This document shows positions 1 through 7,774 of a stretch of 64,000 bases of DNA, piece by piece. The translations under genes were made by a program, and so were the position numbers. The stretch spans positions 186,001 to 250,000 of the forward strand of contig NZ_BMSE01000008.1 in the NCBI RefSeq assembly GCF_014648995.1. Direction: 5' to 3'. Within the stretch, counting starts at the first letter, position 1; each line of letters opens with the position of its first letter. The notes under the pieces were generated by a model. The model did no database searches, was not told the origin of the DNA, and was given only the letters and a program-made list of their open reading frames with translations. Source of the stretch: Streptomyces massasporeus. GTDB lineage: Bacteria > Actinomycetota > Actinomycetes > Streptomycetales > Streptomycetaceae.

Positions 1-1
1 C

Positions 2-451
2 TGGGAGAGCCGGGGCCCGCTCGGGCACCAGGTGATCGTCAAGCAACTGCCGACGCTGTACGCGTGCTTCGACCAGGCCGACATCCTCGTCAGCGACGTC
101 TCCTCCGTGGTCGCGGACTTCGTGGCGAGCCTCAAGCCGTATGTCCTGACCAACGCCGGCGACCTGCCCGACGAGGAGTTCCGGGCGGCGTACACCACCG
201 CCGGGGGCGCCTACCTCCTCGACCGGGCCTGCACCCGGCTGCCGGAGATCCTCGACTCGGTGCGCGCCCCGGGGCACGACCCGATGGCACCCGAGCGCCG
301 GGTCCTCAAGGAGTACGTCCTCGGCCCGGACCGCCCCACCTCGATGGAGCGGTTCAACGCGGCGGTCAACGCCCTGGCGGACAAGGCGACGGAAGAACAG
401 GCCGAGCGCCTCGGCGAGGGGCAGCGGGTGATCGCCGAACTCACCGCCTGA
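2..451 (+). CDS. C-terminal fragment of a CDP-glycerol glycerophosphotransferase-like protein (5' end outside window)
   Basis: The reading frame is open from base 2, before any plausible start, so 149 C-terminal residues are visible. The segment ADILVSDVSSVVADF followed by a run of hydrophobic residues resembles the nucleotide-sugar end of the CDP-glycerol:polyglycerophosphate transferase fold (GT-B like), where a conserved D-S-S stretch contacts the donor. Such enzymes build or decorate teichoic-type wall polymers at the inner membrane face. The last ~40 residues are charged and probably helical. Assignment rests on this one motif, so another GT-B glycosyltransferase is possible. Confidence 0.55.
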   Translation, partial: WESRGPLGHQVIVKQLPTLYACFDQADILVSDVSSVVADFVASLKPYVLTNAGDLPDEEFRAAYTTAGGAYLLDRACTRLPEILDSVRAPGHDPMAPERRVLKEYVLGPDRPTSMERFNAAVNALADKATEEQAERLGEGQRVIAELTA

Positions 452-574
452 GTGGGTGTAGATCCAGTATTCCGGCTGCGACGGCCTCGTGTCACCGTAC
501 TCCGGAATGATCTTTTCGGGTCTCATGCGACTTTAGGGTTCTGTCAACCAGCTTGAGCAGCAGAGGAGTTGACT

Positions 575-1084
575 GTGACCCGCGATCTTGCGGCGCTCGG
601 CGGCGAACTGACGGCCATGGCCGCCGCCGACCATGAGATGGCCGTCTCCGGAGCCGCCCACAGTGACGACCCGGCCGAGCAGCTCGCCTGGCGGCGGCTC
701 ACCGCCCGGCACGCAGACCGGCTCGGCGAGATCATGGACGAGGTCGGCTGGCCCACCGCCGACCTCGTCGGAGAGGACGCCGCCCGGGCCGCCTGGCTCG
801 TCGCCCAGCACGCCGACCGGCAGCTGGACGTGCAGCGACGGGCCCTGCGGCTGCTGGAACAGGCCGTGGAGGCGGACGCGGCCGGCGCTCGTGAGCTGGC
901 GTTCCTACGGGACCGCACGCTCGTCAACGAGGGGCGGGAGCAGGTCTACGGCACCCAGGTCGCCGGAGTGGGGGACGACGGCAGCCCGATCCCCTGGCCC
1001 TGTGCCGAGCCCGACCGTGTGGACGAGCTGCGCGCAGGGGTGGGCATCGAGCCGTTCGCCGAGTACGTCGCTCGGTTCCAGTGA
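575..1084 (+). CDS. DUF6624-type conserved protein
   Basis: The product is 169 residues, soluble, without signal peptide or membrane segments. The pattern of an arginine/aspartate-rich first half (HADRLGEIMDEVGWPTADLVG), then AAWLVAQHADRQ and a later YGTQ motif, fits the DUF6624 family, whose function is unknown. The GTG at 575 is chosen because a GAGGAG ribosome site ends 6 nt before it; a TTG at 569 lies too close to that site. It stands alone between the partial gene upstream and a membrane protein downstream. Confidence 0.75.
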   Translation: MTRDLAALGGELTAMAAADHEMAVSGAAHSDDPAEQLAWRRLTARHADRLGEIMDEVGWPTADLVGEDAARAAWLVAQHADRQLDVQRRALRLLEQAVEADAAGARELAFLRDRTLVNEGREQVYGTQVAGVGDDGSPIPWPCAEPDRVDELRAGVGIEPFAEYVARFQ

Positions 1085-1156
1085 GTTGAGGCCTCGCGCC
1101 CGTTGTATATCGTGGCGGGCGCAATCGAACGGGCGGCTGGCAGGGGGATCGCGGAC

Positions 1157-1798
1157 ATGGGTGCGTCCGAGGCGGCTGTGGCGGCCGATGGTGCCGGTGA
1201 GGCGGCCCCGCGGGCGGGTCTGTCCGGTGGCCGCAAGGCAGTCGGTTCCGTGTCGTGGGCCGTGCTCGTGCCCGCCCTGCTGCTGCTCGGTTCCGCGATC
1301 GGGCAGTGGGTGACCTGGCTCGGGGTCGTCGTCGTCATGGCGGTCATCGCGGTCGCCGCGTGGGTCATCGGCGGAGTCTGGCACCGGGCGGGGGCGGCGA
1401 CGCTCGTCTCCTTCGGCGGGTTCGCGTTGATGCTGTTCGCCGGGCCCGCCGTGTACGAGGCGTACATGACGACGGTGGGAGAGCCCGTCGACGCCGTGGT
1501 GACGCGGGTGGCCGACCGGGACCAGCGGCGCGGGCCGGACATGTTCTGCACGGTCCGGGAGCTCGGCGGGGACCGCAGCACGTACGAGGTGTCCCAGCAG
1601 GAGAACTGCTTCGGCCAGGCCGAGCCCGGAGACCGCGTCGAGATCCGCGAGGATCCTCTCGGGTTGCTCGACCCGAGGCTGCCCGACAGTCCCGATCAGC
1701 GGAACACCACGGAGATCACGCTCGCCGTCACCGCCGGACTGACCCTGCTCCTCGCCGGTGGCACCTTCTACGGCGGTCAGCGCCGTAGGGACCGGTGA
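1157..1798 (+). CDS. Membrane protein of unknown function
   Basis: The 213-residue protein has hydrophobic segments at about residues 33-75 (probably two helices), 85-105 and 187-205, with a polar loop of roughly 80 residues between the third and last that contains two cysteines (FCTV and ENCF), which could pair outside the membrane. The layout, a small beta-rich loop between helices, recalls DUF3592-like proteins but the match is weak. The ATG at 1157 has an AGGGGG ribosome site 9 nt upstream; an earlier in-frame TTG has none. The stop almost touches that of convergent murQ. Confidence 0.6.
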   Translation: MGASEAAVAADGAGEAAPRAGLSGGRKAVGSVSWAVLVPALLLLGSAIGQWVTWLGVVVVMAVIAVAAWVIGGVWHRAGAATLVSFGGFALMLFAGPAVYEAYMTTVGEPVDAVVTRVADRDQRRGPDMFCTVRELGGDRSTYEVSQQENCFGQAEPGDRVEIREDPLGLLDPRLPDSPDQRNTTEITLAVTAGLTLLLAGGTFYGGQRRRDR

Positions 1799-1799
1799 G

Positions 1800-2732
1800 T
1801 CAGCCGACCGCAGCCAGGGCCGCCCGCAGGTGACCGTCGGACTCCGTCAGGAGTCTGGCCGCCGTCGGGCCGTCCACGTCGGCCAGGATCGTCAGGATGG
1901 CGTTCTTGACCTCGCCGTCCGTGGCGGTCAGGGCCCGCTCGATGTCCTCGTCGGCGGCGCCGGTGGCGAGCGCGACGATGCGGTGGGAGCGGGCGCGGAG
2001 CTTGTCGTTCGAGGCGCGGACGTCGACCATCAGGTTCCCGTAGGTCTTGCCCAGCCGGATCATCGTGATCGTCGACAGCATGTTGAGGACGAGCTTCTGC
2101 GCCGTGCCGGACTTCAGGCGGGTGGAACCGGTGAGCAGTTCGGGCCCCACGACGATCTCGATGCCGTGGTCGGCGGCGGCCGCGAGCGGGCTGCCGGGGT
2201 TGCAGGCGAGGCCGATGGTGAGGCAGCCGCGGGCCCGGGCGTGCTCGACCGCGCCGATGGCGTACGGGGTGCGGCCGGAGGCGGAGATGCCGACCACCGT
2301 GTCGTCGGGGGTCAGGGCGAGGGCGCCCAGGTCGGCCCTCGCCAGGTCCCGGGAGTCCTCCGCGCCCTCGACCGAGGTGACCACGGCGTCCGGGCCGCCC
2401 GCGATCAGGCCGACGACCCGGGAGGGGTCGGTGTTGAACGTGGGCGGGCACTCCGAGGCGTCCAGGATGCCCAGCCGGCCCGCCGTGCCCGCGCCCGCGT
2501 AGACCAGACGCCCGCCCCGGGTCATCCGCTCGGCGACGGCGTCGATCGCGGCGGCGATCTGCGGCAGCCGGGCCGCGACCGCCCCGGCCACGGTGGCGTC
2601 CTCGCCGTTCATCAGCCGGGCGATGTCGAGGGTGGGCAGCCGGTCGATGTCCGCGAGCTCCGGCCGGAAGGCCTCGGTGGTCAGGGACTCCAGCTCGGTC
2701 CTGAGGTCACGGGGGTGGGAGGTGGAGGTCAT
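1800..2732 (-). CDS. murQ: N-acetylmuramic acid 6-phosphate etherase (MurQ)
   Basis: This 310-residue SIS-domain enzyme cleaves the D-lactyl ether of N-acetylmuramic acid 6-phosphate, giving GlcNAc-6-phosphate and lactate, a cytoplasmic step of peptidoglycan recycling. Diagnostic segments are GAGTAGRLGILDASECPPTF, containing the catalytic glutamate region, then GISASGRTPYA and the SGTAQKLVLNMLST stretch that closes the sugar-phosphate site. Length is normal for the family. It lies 46 nt downstream of the rpiR-type regulator on the same strand, so the two are likely co-transcribed, with MurNAc-6-P or a relative as the probable signal. No PTS importer lies nearby. Confidence 0.95.
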   Translation of the reverse strand: MTSTSHPRDLRTELESLTTEAFRPELADIDRLPTLDIARLMNGEDATVAGAVAARLPQIAAAIDAVAERMTRGGRLVYAGAGTAGRLGILDASECPPTFNTDPSRVVGLIAGGPDAVVTSVEGAEDSRDLARADLGALALTPDDTVVGISASGRTPYAIGAVEHARARGCLTIGLACNPGSPLAAAADHGIEIVVGPELLTGSTRLKSGTAQKLVLNMLSTITMIRLGKTYGNLMVDVRASNDKLRARSHRIVALATGAADEDIERALTATDGEVKNAILTILADVDGPTAARLLTESDGHLRAALAAVG

Positions 2733-2778
2733 GAACGGCTCTTTCCGTGTCTTTCCGGTGCTGGGCGGGGCGGCTGCC

Positions 2779-3714
2779 TCAGGAACGGTGCCGGTGGGCC
2801 AGCGCCTCGTACGACGCCGACAGCGCGGGCGCCGCCTTCTCGTACGTCCGCTGCGCCACCCCCACGAACAGGCAGTCCACCACGAGGAGCTGACCGGTCC
2901 GGGACGACATGGCCGCCGGACGCAGCTCGCTCTCGCGTGCGGTGGACGTGGTGAGGATGTGATCGGCGTACTGCGTGACCGGGCCGTTCGGACGGCCGGT
3001 GATCGCCACCGTCGTCGCCCCGCGCTCGAAGGCGACCCGCAGGGGCTCGATGACGTCCCCGGTCGACCCGGAGTGCGTGATGGCGATCGCGACGTCGCCC
3101 GCGCGCAGCTGCACGGCGTTGGTGACGGCGAGGTGCGGGTCGCTGTGGGCGTGCGCGAGCATGCCTATGCGCAGCAGCTTCTGCGTGAGGTCCTGGGCGA
3201 CCAGGCCGGACGCCCCGACGCCGTACACATCGGTGCGGCGGGCCGCGGTCAGGGCGGTGACGGCCGCGCCCAGTTGGACGGTGTCGAGGCCGGCGGCGGT
3301 GTCGGCGAGGGTCTGCTGCTCGTCGTAGGCGAGCTTGGCGACCACGTCGGCGATCGGGTCGTCCACCGCGATGTCCGTGGTGATCGCGGGGGCGCGGCCC
3401 GACTGCTGCTGCGCGGCGAGGCCGGCGAGGGCCAGGCGCAGGTCCCGGTAACCCGGATAGCCCAGCAGGCGGGCGGTGCGTACGACGGTCGCCTCGCTGG
3501 TGCCGGTGAGTTCGGCGAGGCCGGTGACCGTGAGGGCCGCGCAGCCGGCCGGGTCGCCCGCGACGGCCTCGGCGACGCGCTGCATGGAACGCGTCATCGA
3601 CGGGCCCAGGGTGCGGACCTTGGCCGCGAGGGCGGCCGGGGCGGGCGGGGCGCCGCTCGCGCCCGAGGGACCGCCACGCTCGCGGGCGAAAATTTCCTTC
3701 ACGTCTCGGGTCAC
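2779..3714 (-). CDS. RpiR/MurR-family transcriptional regulator
   Basis: The 311-residue protein has an N-terminal helix-turn-helix of the RpiR type (about residues 30-100, with TVTGLAELTGTSEATVVRTARLLGY) and a C-terminal SIS domain (about 130-270, containing YGVGASGLVAQ and ITHSGSTGDVI) that binds phosphosugars. Linkage to murQ suggests a MurR-like role in amino-sugar phosphate sensing. The GTG start at 3714 is supported by a perfect TATCTT hexamer six bases upstream, indicating a leaderless transcript. That hexamer lies inside an imperfect inverted repeat, which suggests autoregulation. The downstream murQ is probably in the same operon. Confidence 0.9.
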   Translation of the reverse strand: MTRDVKEIFARERGGPSGASGAPPAPAALAAKVRTLGPSMTRSMQRVAEAVAGDPAGCAALTVTGLAELTGTSEATVVRTARLLGYPGYRDLRLALAGLAAQQQSGRAPAITTDIAVDDPIADVVAKLAYDEQQTLADTAAGLDTVQLGAAVTALTAARRTDVYGVGASGLVAQDLTQKLLRIGMLAHAHSDPHLAVTNAVQLRAGDVAIAITHSGSTGDVIEPLRVAFERGATTVAITGRPNGPVTQYADHILTTSTARESELRPAAMSSRTGQLLVVDCLFVGVAQRTYEKAAPALSASYEALAHRHRS

Positions 3715-3718
3715 GATT

Positions 3719-3731
3719 GAAAGATATTTTC
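3719..3731. promoter_or_regulatory. Candidate RpiR operator overlapping the rpiR promoter
   Basis: The sequence GAAAGATATTTTC is an imperfect palindrome (GAAA-n5-TTTC). It overlaps the reverse-strand -10 hexamer TATCTT (3721-3726) of the regulator gene. A second GAAA/TTTC element with one central base (GAAAATTTC) lies just inside the coding region near 3689. The AT-rich sequence stands out against its GC-rich surroundings. Confidence 0.5.
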
Positions 3732-3757
3732 GGGGCGGCAGCGGGGTCAAGAGTGCG

Positions 3758-3763
3758 CACAAT
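3758..3763 (+). promoter_or_regulatory. -10 hexamer of a leaderless promoter
   Basis: CACAAT is followed by exactly six bases and then the ATG at 3770, placing the transcription start at or next to the start codon. No ribosome-binding site is present. It is divergent from the rpiR promoter within 55 bp. Confidence 0.5.
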
Positions 3764-3769
3764 GGGTGC

Positions 3770-4153
3770 ATGGATCCCATCAGCCCCCTGGAGCAGGCGC
3801 TGCACGCCGCGCGCGCCCTCGTGCTGGCCGACCTCGTCGCGGGACGCGTCGCCGAAGCGGATGTCGTCTCTCTGGTCGAGGAGTCCGTCAAGCAGCGGCG
3901 GTGGTGGGTCGAGCAGTGGCCCGAGGGTGCCCGGTACGTGGCCGGCCTGGTCGCGCAGGACGTCCAGGACTCCCTGCTGGAGCGGTACGGCCGCTGGCCG
4001 CTGTGCCCGGTGTGCGGCGCGGGCGAGCCGCACGCCCTCGATGTGGAGCCGGAGTTGGGGCCCGACCCGCACTGGGTGTGCAGCGAGGCGGGCGTGAAGG
4101 TCGCCGCCGTGGGATCGCTGGGCGAGGCCATCGGCGGACCGGCGTCCTCGTGA
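3770..4153 (+). CDS. Conserved hypothetical protein with a CPVC motif
   Basis: The 127-residue soluble protein has a helical N-terminal half (residues 1-75, with an EESVKQRRWWVEQWPEGARYV stretch split by aromatic residues) and a C-terminal part with CPVC near residue 81 and HWVCSEAG near 104, a spacing compatible with a small zinc site. I do not recognise a family of known function. The start is fixed by the CACAAT hexamer six bases upstream. It is followed after 7 nt by a DUF4031 gene, probably as a two-gene unit. Confidence 0.75.
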   Translation: MDPISPLEQALHAARALVLADLVAGRVAEADVVSLVEESVKQRRWWVEQWPEGARYVAGLVAQDVQDSLLERYGRWPLCPVCGAGEPHALDVEPELGPDPHWVCSEAGVKVAAVGSLGEAIGGPASS

Positions 4154-4160
4154 GGCCCGC

Positions 4161-4448
4161 GTGACGATCTACATCGACCCGCCGACCTGGCCCGGCCACG
4201 GCCGCCTGTGGTCCCACCTCGTCAGCGACGTCTCCTACGAGGAACTGCACACCTTCGCCGCCGGCCTCGGCGTCCCCCGCCGGGCCTTCGAACGCGACCA
4301 CTACGACATCCCCGACCGCCGGTACGCCGACGCGGTGCGGGCCGGGGCCGTCGAGGTCAGCAGCCGCGAGGTGGTGCGGCTGCTGCACGCGGCGGGGCTG
4401 CGGCGGCCCAAGGGACGCTATCCCTCGCCGGGTTCGCGCAGCTCGTAG
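4161..4448 (+). CDS. DUF4031 domain protein
   Basis: The 95-residue protein opens with TIYIDPPTWPGHGRLWSHL and contains HDI-like residues in FERDHYDIPDRRYADAV, the conserved core of DUF4031, a small family of unknown activity whose histidine and aspartate residues suggest metal binding. The GTG start follows the previous stop by 7 nt, so translation is probably coupled. The last 31 bases overlap the 3' end of the convergent DinB/GNAT gene. Confidence 0.8.
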   Translation: MTIYIDPPTWPGHGRLWSHLVSDVSYEELHTFAAGLGVPRRAFERDHYDIPDRRYADAVRAGAVEVSSREVVRLLHAAGLRRPKGRYPSPGSRSS

Positions 4449-5497
4449 GCCAGCTGCTCGGGGTCCTCGGCGACCTGGGTGAAACCGGCCCGCGCGAGCA
4501 CGTTCTGCGAGGGCAGGTTGTCCCGCTCGACGTTCGCGACCACGGTCCGGACCTCCGGCCGGCCCAGCGCCCAGGACGACAGCGCGCGCAGCGCCTCGGT
4601 GGCGTAGCCGTGGCCGCGGGCGCCGTCGACCAGGTCGTAGCCGACCTCGACCCGGCCCGCCTCGTCCGGGACGCTGTGGAAGCCCATGGCGCCGATCGCG
4701 CGCTCGTCCCCGCGCCGGACCAGCACGTACATGCCCCACTCCGGCCGGTGGACCCCGTCCTCGTACTGCTTGTACACCAGCCCGGCGCCGACCCGGGTGC
4801 CCTCGATCGGGCCGCCCTCGATCCACTCGAAACCGCCGTCGCCGACCGTGGACAGATCGATGGCCGCGGCCGGGGTGATGCCCTGGAGCGTGATCCGCTC
4901 GGCGTCGATCACCAGGTTGTTGTTCCAGCGCCACTCGGTGAGCGGGGCGCGGCCGGCCGGCTCCCCGCGGCCGGTGGCCCACAGCAGGGTCGGCCACGGG
5001 GTCGGTCCCGGCTGGACGTGCGGGAAGATCCGGGTGAGCACGAAGTCGCACAGCTCGGGCGCCGGTTCGTACGGCACGCCCAGCCCCTCGGCGATGTCGT
5101 GCGTGTGCAGCAGCACCTCGACCACGCCCATCGCGGCGAACCCCTCGCGGTTCGCGCTGCGGAACGGATACGGATGGAAGGCCCGTACGTGCCGCGGGGC
5201 GGTACGGATCGCGGCCGCGAGCAGGGCCCCCGTCGTGCCGATCACCCGCAGTACGTCCGCGTTGCCCGTGTCCTCCTCCATCGACAGCTCGAACGGCGAG
5301 TACCCGTCCTGCTCCCGCCCCGCCAGCTGCCCCGCGTACGCGATGAGATCCTCGGCGATGTGCACCGCCGTCCGCCGGCAGTCCCACTCCAGCCGCCCGG
5401 CCCGCACCCCTTCCCAGCCCCGGTCGGCGACCGCCCCCAACAGCCCCACGCACTCGGCGACGGCCTGCTCCACCTGTTCCGCACCCGTTGTCCACAT
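4418..5497 (-). CDS. DinB/maleylpyruvate-isomerase-like domain fused to a GNAT acetyltransferase
   Basis: The 359-residue protein joins two domains. Residues about 1-190 form a DinB/mycothiol-type four-helix bundle (WDCRRTAVHIAEDLIAYAGQ early and VVEVLLHTHDIAEGLG later, with the spaced histidines expected for a metal site). Residues about 200-355 form a GNAT N-acetyltransferase: RGHGYATEALRAL is the acetyl-CoA pyrophosphate loop and NLPSQNVLARAGF the typical C-terminal motif. The fusion implies the bundle recognises the acceptor substrate, possibly a thiol conjugate. A TAGCCT hexamer seven bases before the ATG supports a leaderless transcript. The 3' end overlaps the convergent DUF4031 gene. 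Confidence 0.8.
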   Translation of the reverse strand: MWTTGAEQVEQAVAECVGLLGAVADRGWEGVRAGRLEWDCRRTAVHIAEDLIAYAGQLAGREQDGYSPFELSMEEDTGNADVLRVIGTTGALLAAAIRTAPRHVRAFHPYPFRSANREGFAAMGVVEVLLHTHDIAEGLGVPYEPAPELCDFVLTRIFPHVQPGPTPWPTLLWATGRGEPAGRAPLTEWRWNNNLVIDAERITLQGITPAAAIDLSTVGDGGFEWIEGGPIEGTRVGAGLVYKQYEDGVHRPEWGMYVLVRRGDERAIGAMGFHSVPDEAGRVEVGYDLVDGARGHGYATEALRALSSWALGRPEVRTVVANVERDNLPSQNVLARAGFTQVAEDPEQLAYELREPGEG

Positions 5498-5504
5498 GGG
5501 GGGC

Positions 5505-5510
5505 AGGCTA
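5505..5510 (-). promoter_or_regulatory. -10 hexamer overlapping the upstream stop codon
   Basis: On the reverse strand TAGCCT lies seven bases before the ATG at 5497, and its first three bases are the TAG stop codon of the HD-hydrolase gene. This gives the DinB/GNAT gene its own promoter within an apparent operon. Confidence 0.55.
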
Positions 5511-6170
5511 CGAGGGGTCGTGGGGCGGGGGCGACAGCATTTCCAGCTCGGCGGTGAGGTTGTAGCGGGCCGTGGCCTCCCACTCGGCGGTGCCGTGGGG
5601 CGTTCGGAACAGGCGTGGGAGGTCGAGCAGTTGGCGCAGGATCGTCGCGCGGCCCTCGCGGAAGGCGTCGCTGGGGACGAAGTGGTACTCCTCGCGGACG
5701 GCCGTGGTGTAGGCGGCGTACGCCGACGGGGGGGAGGCGAGGATCGCGAGGTCGGCGTCGCACAGGACCTGGCCGTCGGGGTCGTCGTCGGCCGCGTCGT
5801 GGGTGACGGTGAGGCGGACCAGGCGGGCCACCTCGGCGGTCTTCGCGTCCGGCACGCCGGCTTCCGCGAGGGCGCGTTCGGCGAGGCGGGCCGAGCGCTC
5901 CTCGTTCTCGGAGCGGTCGGGCAGGTAGACCGCGTCGTGGAACCAGGCGGCCAGCCGGACCACGTCCGGGTCGCGCGCGTACCGCTCCAGTTCGTCGACG
6001 CGGTCCAGGACCGCCGTGAGGTGCTCGACCGTGTGGTAGCGGCGCTGCGGCTCCTGCCAGCGGGTGAGCAGGGCGTCGGCGTACGGCGCGGGGTCCGGGC
6101 CGCCGGCCGGGCCCCGGGCCGCTTCCAGGGTGCGGGCGAAGCGGGTGCGCAGGGAGTCGAGGTCGAACAT
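5508..6170 (-). CDS. HD-superfamily metal-dependent phosphohydrolase
   Basis: The 220-residue protein carries the HD signature: YHTVEHL near residue 45 and LAAWFHDAVYLPD near residue 74 supply the histidines and aspartate for a divalent metal pair, with CDADLAIL further on completing the set. It matches the predicted HD phosphohydrolases of the COG4339 type, whose substrate is unknown. The ATG at 6170 has a GAGAAT hexamer six bases upstream, suggesting a leaderless mRNA, in a 46-bp divergent region shared with the next DinB gene. The same-strand downstream gene starts 10 nt after its stop. Confidence 0.85.
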   Translation of the reverse strand: MFDLDSLRTRFARTLEAARGPAGGPDPAPYADALLTRWQEPQRRYHTVEHLTAVLDRVDELERYARDPDVVRLAAWFHDAVYLPDRSENEERSARLAERALAEAGVPDAKTAEVARLVRLTVTHDAADDDPDGQVLCDADLAILASPPSAYAAYTTAVREEYHFVPSDAFREGRATILRQLLDLPRLFRTPHGTAEWEATARYNLTAELEMLSPPPHDPS

Positions 6171-6204
6171 GGGGGCATTCTCCCGCTGGGCGGGGTCGGG
6201 CGCC

Positions 6205-6210
6205 TAGCGT
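6205..6210 (+). promoter_or_regulatory. -10 hexamer of a leaderless promoter
   Basis: TAGCGT is followed by six bases and the ATG at 6217. With GAGAAT (6177-6182, reverse strand) it forms back-to-back leaderless promoters in 46 bp. Confidence 0.55.
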
Positions 6211-6216
6211 GGGGGC

Positions 6217-6897
6217 ATGACGACTCCTGCTGATGTTCCTGACGTACGGGACCCCGAGCAGCCCGGGCGGCTGCTGACGATCGAGCGTGAGGCGCTGATC
6301 CCGCTGCTGCGGGGCCGGGCCGGGGAGGATTTCGCGCGGCCCGTCGCCGCGTGTCCGGGCTGGACGGTGCGGGACGTGCTGGCGCACTGCTCGGCCGCGC
6401 TCACACGGGCGGTGGAGGGCCGGTTCGAGGAGGGCGTGTTCTCGCCCGAGTGCAACGACCGGGACATCGCCGAGCGGGCCGGCTGGAGCGACGCGCAGGT
6501 CGTCGACGAGCTGGAGCGGGGGATGGGCGCGGCCGGGCCCGTGATCGCCGGGGCCGGCGGGAAGCTGGACGGTCTCGCCCTCGGGGAGTGGGTGCACGCC
6601 GGTGACGTGCGTGAGGCCCTCGGGGAGCCGGGGGCGTACGGCGGGGCCGGGCTGCCGGACGCGCTCGCGCTGCTCGCGCGGATCACCCGCGAGCGGGGGC
6701 ATGTGGCGCTGCACGCCGACCTCGACGACCTGGACGAACCGCTGCGGCTGGGGGAGAGCGGCGGGGAACGGCCCCCGGGCCGCTTCATCGGGGACGGGCC
6801 GACGCTCGTACGGCTGTACACGGGACGGCCGGTCGACGGGGTGCCGGCGTTCGAGCTGGCCGGGGTGGAGGCGAAGGAGCTGAACATCTTCGGCTGA
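6217..6897 (+). CDS. Maleylpyruvate isomerase-family mycothiol-dependent (DinB-like) protein
   Basis: The 226-residue protein has the N-terminal arrangement of actinobacterial maleylpyruvate isomerase-type proteins: VAACPGWTVRDVLAHCSAAL near residue 45 contains the first conserved histidine and WVHAGDVREALGEP near residue 130 the second, which together bind a metal in the DinB-like bundle. Family members transfer or use mycothiol; the substrate here cannot be read. A TAGCGT hexamer six bases upstream of the ATG indicates a leaderless start. It is the second DinB-type protein within 1.5 kb. Confidence 0.85.
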   Translation: MTTPADVPDVRDPEQPGRLLTIEREALIPLLRGRAGEDFARPVAACPGWTVRDVLAHCSAALTRAVEGRFEEGVFSPECNDRDIAERAGWSDAQVVDELERGMGAAGPVIAGAGGKLDGLALGEWVHAGDVREALGEPGAYGGAGLPDALALLARITRERGHVALHADLDDLDEPLRLGESGGERPPGRFIGDGPTLVRLYTGRPVDGVPAFELAGVEAKELNIFG

Positions 6898-7020
6898 CGC
6901 GGGCGAAGGGGCCCGGGGGCTTGGGATCCGGCGGGAGTGGGCAGCGTAGTCTTGATTGGACTAGACCTGTCGCAACCGTCAGGCGTCCGTACGCCGACGC
7001 CGTGCCGACGAAGGGGCCCC

Positions 7021-7713
7021 ATGAGCAAGCGTGCAGTCCTGGAGGTGATCGCCCTCGGCGTCGAGGACGCGGTCGCCGCCCAGGCGGGAGGCGCGGACCG
7101 CCTCGAGCTGGTCAGCGACATGGCGGCCGACGGGCTCACTCCGTCGGCCGCCACCGTCGCCGGGATCCGGCGTGCGGTCGACATCTCCCTGCGGGTGATG
7201 ATCCGTCTGGCGGACGGGTTCGCGGCCGGGGACGTCGACCGGCTGGTGCGGGTGGCCGGTGAGCTGCGGGAGGCCGGGGCGCAGGAGTTCGTGCTGGGGT
7301 TCCTCGACGCCGGGGGTGTGGTCGATCTGGCGGCCGTGGAGCGGGTGGTGGCCGTCCTGGACGGTTGCCCCTGGACCTTCCACCGGGCCATCGACCGGGC
7401 CGCGGACCGGGACGCCCTGCGCAAGCAGCTGGACGGGATGCCGGGGTTGGACACGTACCTGACGGCTGGGGCCTCGGGTGGGGTCGACGACGGGCTCGGC
7501 GTGCTGCTCGCGGAGGCGGCCCGGCAGGGACAGCCGGGGTACGAGCAGCATCTCCTGGTGGGGGGCGGGCTCCGGCTCGACCACGTGCCGACGCTGCTGA
7601 CGGCCGGGGTCGACGGCTTCCACATCGGCGGGGCGGCTCGGCCGGAGGGCTGGGAGGCACCGGTGTCGGCGGATGCCGTCGCACGGTGGCGGGCCGCCCT
7701 GGACGCCGTCTGA
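7021..7713 (+). CDS. cutC: CutC-family copper homeostasis protein
   Basis: The 230-residue TIM-barrel protein begins LEVIALGVEDAVAAQAGGAD and contains ISLRVMIRLADGF and VLGFLDAGGVVD, all conserved positions of CutC. The end, GVDGFHIGGAARP, is the typical last barrel strands. The name derives from copper-tolerance genetics in E. coli, but the biochemical role remains unsettled. The ATG at 7021 has an AAGGGG ribosome site four bases upstream; the open frame before it has none. A hairpin follows the stop. Confidence 0.9.
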   Translation: MSKRAVLEVIALGVEDAVAAQAGGADRLELVSDMAADGLTPSAATVAGIRRAVDISLRVMIRLADGFAAGDVDRLVRVAGELREAGAQEFVLGFLDAGGVVDLAAVERVVAVLDGCPWTFHRAIDRAADRDALRKQLDGMPGLDTYLTAGASGGVDDGLGVLLAEAARQGQPGYEQHLLVGGGLRLDHVPTLLTAGVDGFHIGGAARPEGWEAPVSADAVARWRAALDAV

Positions 7714-7754
7714 ACGTCCCCGGCCCCCGCCCCTACGGGGAAGCAGGGGACGTG
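7714..7754. terminator. Nested hairpin after cutC
   Basis: Eight-base arms (ACGTCCCC at 7714-7721 and GGGGACGT at 7747-7754) enclose a smaller CCCC-TAC-GGGG hairpin. No U-tract follows, as is usual in Streptomyces terminators. Confidence 0.5.
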
Positions 7755-7774
7755 CCCGTGCGTTGGGCCGTTGC

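Noticed and set aside
1758..2954. Long forward frame opposite murQ (398 codons), and many similar long frames opposite or shifted from real genes
   Set aside because: Composition is Arg/Gly/Pro-rich without motifs, as expected from GC-rich antisense frames; the other strand carries recognisable proteins.
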